A stretch of 64,000 nt of DNA from Gammaproteobacteria bacterium (GTDB lineage: Bacteria > Pseudomonadota > Gammaproteobacteria > Steroidobacterales > Steroidobacteraceae). The stretch spans positions 52,832 to 116,831 of the forward strand of contig JANYJY010000029.1 in NCBI GenBank assembly GCA_025358295.1. The letters run 5' to 3'. Position 1 is the stretch's first letter. Every line of letters starts with the position of its first letter. Positions 63,464 to 64,000 of the stretch are shown here, in pieces. Below the pieces are notes generated by a model. It saw only the letters and a list, made by a program, of their open reading frames with translations. It was not told where the DNA came from and made no database searches. The translations under genes and the position numbers were made by a program.

Positions 63464-63937
63464 TTAATGCAATGCGTCAGAGCGCTCTTCGAAGACCAGG
63501 TCTTCCATCTGCGCATACGCGGATTCTTGTCCGGGTTGGCTGAACAGCACCATCAAGACGACCCATTTCACTTGTTCAATGTCGATTTCATCGGCCTCGA
63601 GCGCCATGAGGCGATCGATGACGAGCTCGCGCTGGGTGCCCGACAATATTTTCACGTTTTCCAGATACATGAGGTAGCCGCGCACGTCGGTATCGAGTCT
63701 CGACAATTCCTGACTGCTGAAGACGCGCACAGCGCGCGCGGTGGCTTCGGCTACCTTGCCGAGTTGCTCGCCTGACAGCCCGTCCAGCCATTCCAAAGCG
63801 CGCCCAATATCGGGCTCCGCGAAACCCGCCTTCTCCAATTCGAGTTTCAGAATACCGCGATCCGGCCTGGGCTCGTCGTCGGCGCTCATGTAATTCTCGA
63901 ATAGATAGATGAGTAGATCGAGAACGTTATCTTTCAC
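63464..63937 (-). CDS. smg: DUF494 family protein Smg
   Basis: A 157-aa helical protein beginning MKDNVLDLLIYLFENYM, typical of Smg, which lies between dprA and topA in many gammaproteobacteria. Function unknown. The GTG start overlaps the dprA stop as GTGA (63934-63937), and GGAG touches the GTG directly, so the ribosome site is unusually close and translation probably depends on termination of dprA. Confidence 0.93.
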   Translation of the reverse strand: MKDNVLDLLIYLFENYMSADDEPRPDRGILKLELEKAGFAEPDIGRALEWLDGLSGEQLGKVAEATARAVRVFSSQELSRLDTDVRGYLMYLENVKILSGTQRELVIDRLMALEADEIDIEQVKWVVLMVLFSQPGQESAYAQMEDLVFEERSDALH

Positions 63938-64000
63938 CTCCGGCTCCTAACGACTCGGGAGTAGCGGCCCCCGGGGGCGGCCTGAACGTGGCCTTCGAGC
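63934..64000 (-). CDS. dprA: DprA (DNA processing protein A), C-terminal fragment at window edge
   Basis: Only the last 21 codons lie inside the window. They read LEGHVQAAPGGRYSRVVRSRR and the stop; the hydrophobic-x-PGGRY-R pattern is typical of the DprA C-terminal winged helix. The order dprA-smg-topA supports the assignment. Confidence 0.7.
   Translation of the reverse strand, partial: LEGHVQAAPGGRYSRVVRSRR

Overview
The window looks like one contiguous stretch of chromosome from a high-GC gammaproteobacterium. The gene content suggests the Xanthomonadales, Nevskiales or Steroidobacterales neighbourhood. The clues are the dprA-smg-topA order, csrA, gspA-gspB, fadE with the large bacterial architecture, a TIGR04211 SH3 protein, an ECF sigma/DUF3379 pair, a Mg-type hemB and rlmJ. 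This placement is inference from family composition; no rRNA or tRNA gene is visible to anchor it. I see no insertion sequence, prophage, CRISPR array or integron, and coding density is high.

Layout. 1-2.4 kb (-): 3' part of a PBP4-type DacB and a MATE exporter. 2.5-6.2 kb (+): a small hypothetical protein, a GAF-GGDEF-EAL protein, CsrA (59 aa) and a thioredoxin-fold protein. 6.2-8.1 kb (-): a fusion of receiver-like domain, membrane helix, TPR and TonB C-terminus. 8.3-11.5 kb (+): a hypothetical protein, Tag glycosylase and a secreted S9 peptidase. 11.5-22.9 kb (mostly -): three envelope or hypothetical proteins, GspB/GspA, DinB, DUF4399, DUF3667, FadE and Mdh, with a dodecin on +. 22.9-23.5 kb: a gene-poor gap holding a broken sigma-factor fragment. 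23.5-28.0 kb (+): a 55-aa membrane peptide, a YtrA-type GntR regulator, an ABC ATPase and permease, DUF3187, Dps and a SHOCT protein. 28.1-31.6 kb (-): an FAD-linked oxidase behind a c-di-GMP-I riboswitch, and a CPA2 antiporter. 31.7-35.2 kb (+): a complete MCE/Mla-type lipid transport operon. 35.2-40.9 kb (-): a degenerate PLD-like protein, an ABC-F protein and a HAMP-PAS-GGDEF-EAL protein. 41.0-42.3 kb (+): DsbA-like and M15 peptidase. 42.4-47.6 kb (-): HD protein, SH3 protein, oligopeptidase A, GIDE-domain protein and LemA. 47.7-49.1 kb (+): glutathione reductase. 49.1-50.9 kb (-): aroE and hemB. 51.1-52.3 kb (+): ECF sigma and anti-sigma. 52.3-57.8 kb (-): DUF4404, rlmJ and a four-gene MacAB/Lol-like efflux operon. 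58.0-59.0 kb (+): YaeQ and a cupin. 59.0-64.0 kb (-): oxidoreductase, hemF, topA, smg and the dprA C-terminus.

Themes. Second-messenger control recurs: two GGDEF/EAL proteins, CsrA, and a clear c-di-GMP-I aptamer in front of an FAD-linked oxidase, with a promoter placed so that transcription begins at the aptamer. Many neighbouring genes overlap by ATGA, GTGA or TGATG, which implies translational coupling. Envelope transport is also prominent (MCE operon, MacAB-like operon, TonB fusion, MATE, GspAB).

The items most worth a second look are the riboswitch-oxidase pairing and its apparent ribosome-site sequestering element, the receiver-TonB fusion, a Shine-Dalgarno site separated from its ATG by an 11-bp hairpin, and the small-peptide/GntR/ABC locus.
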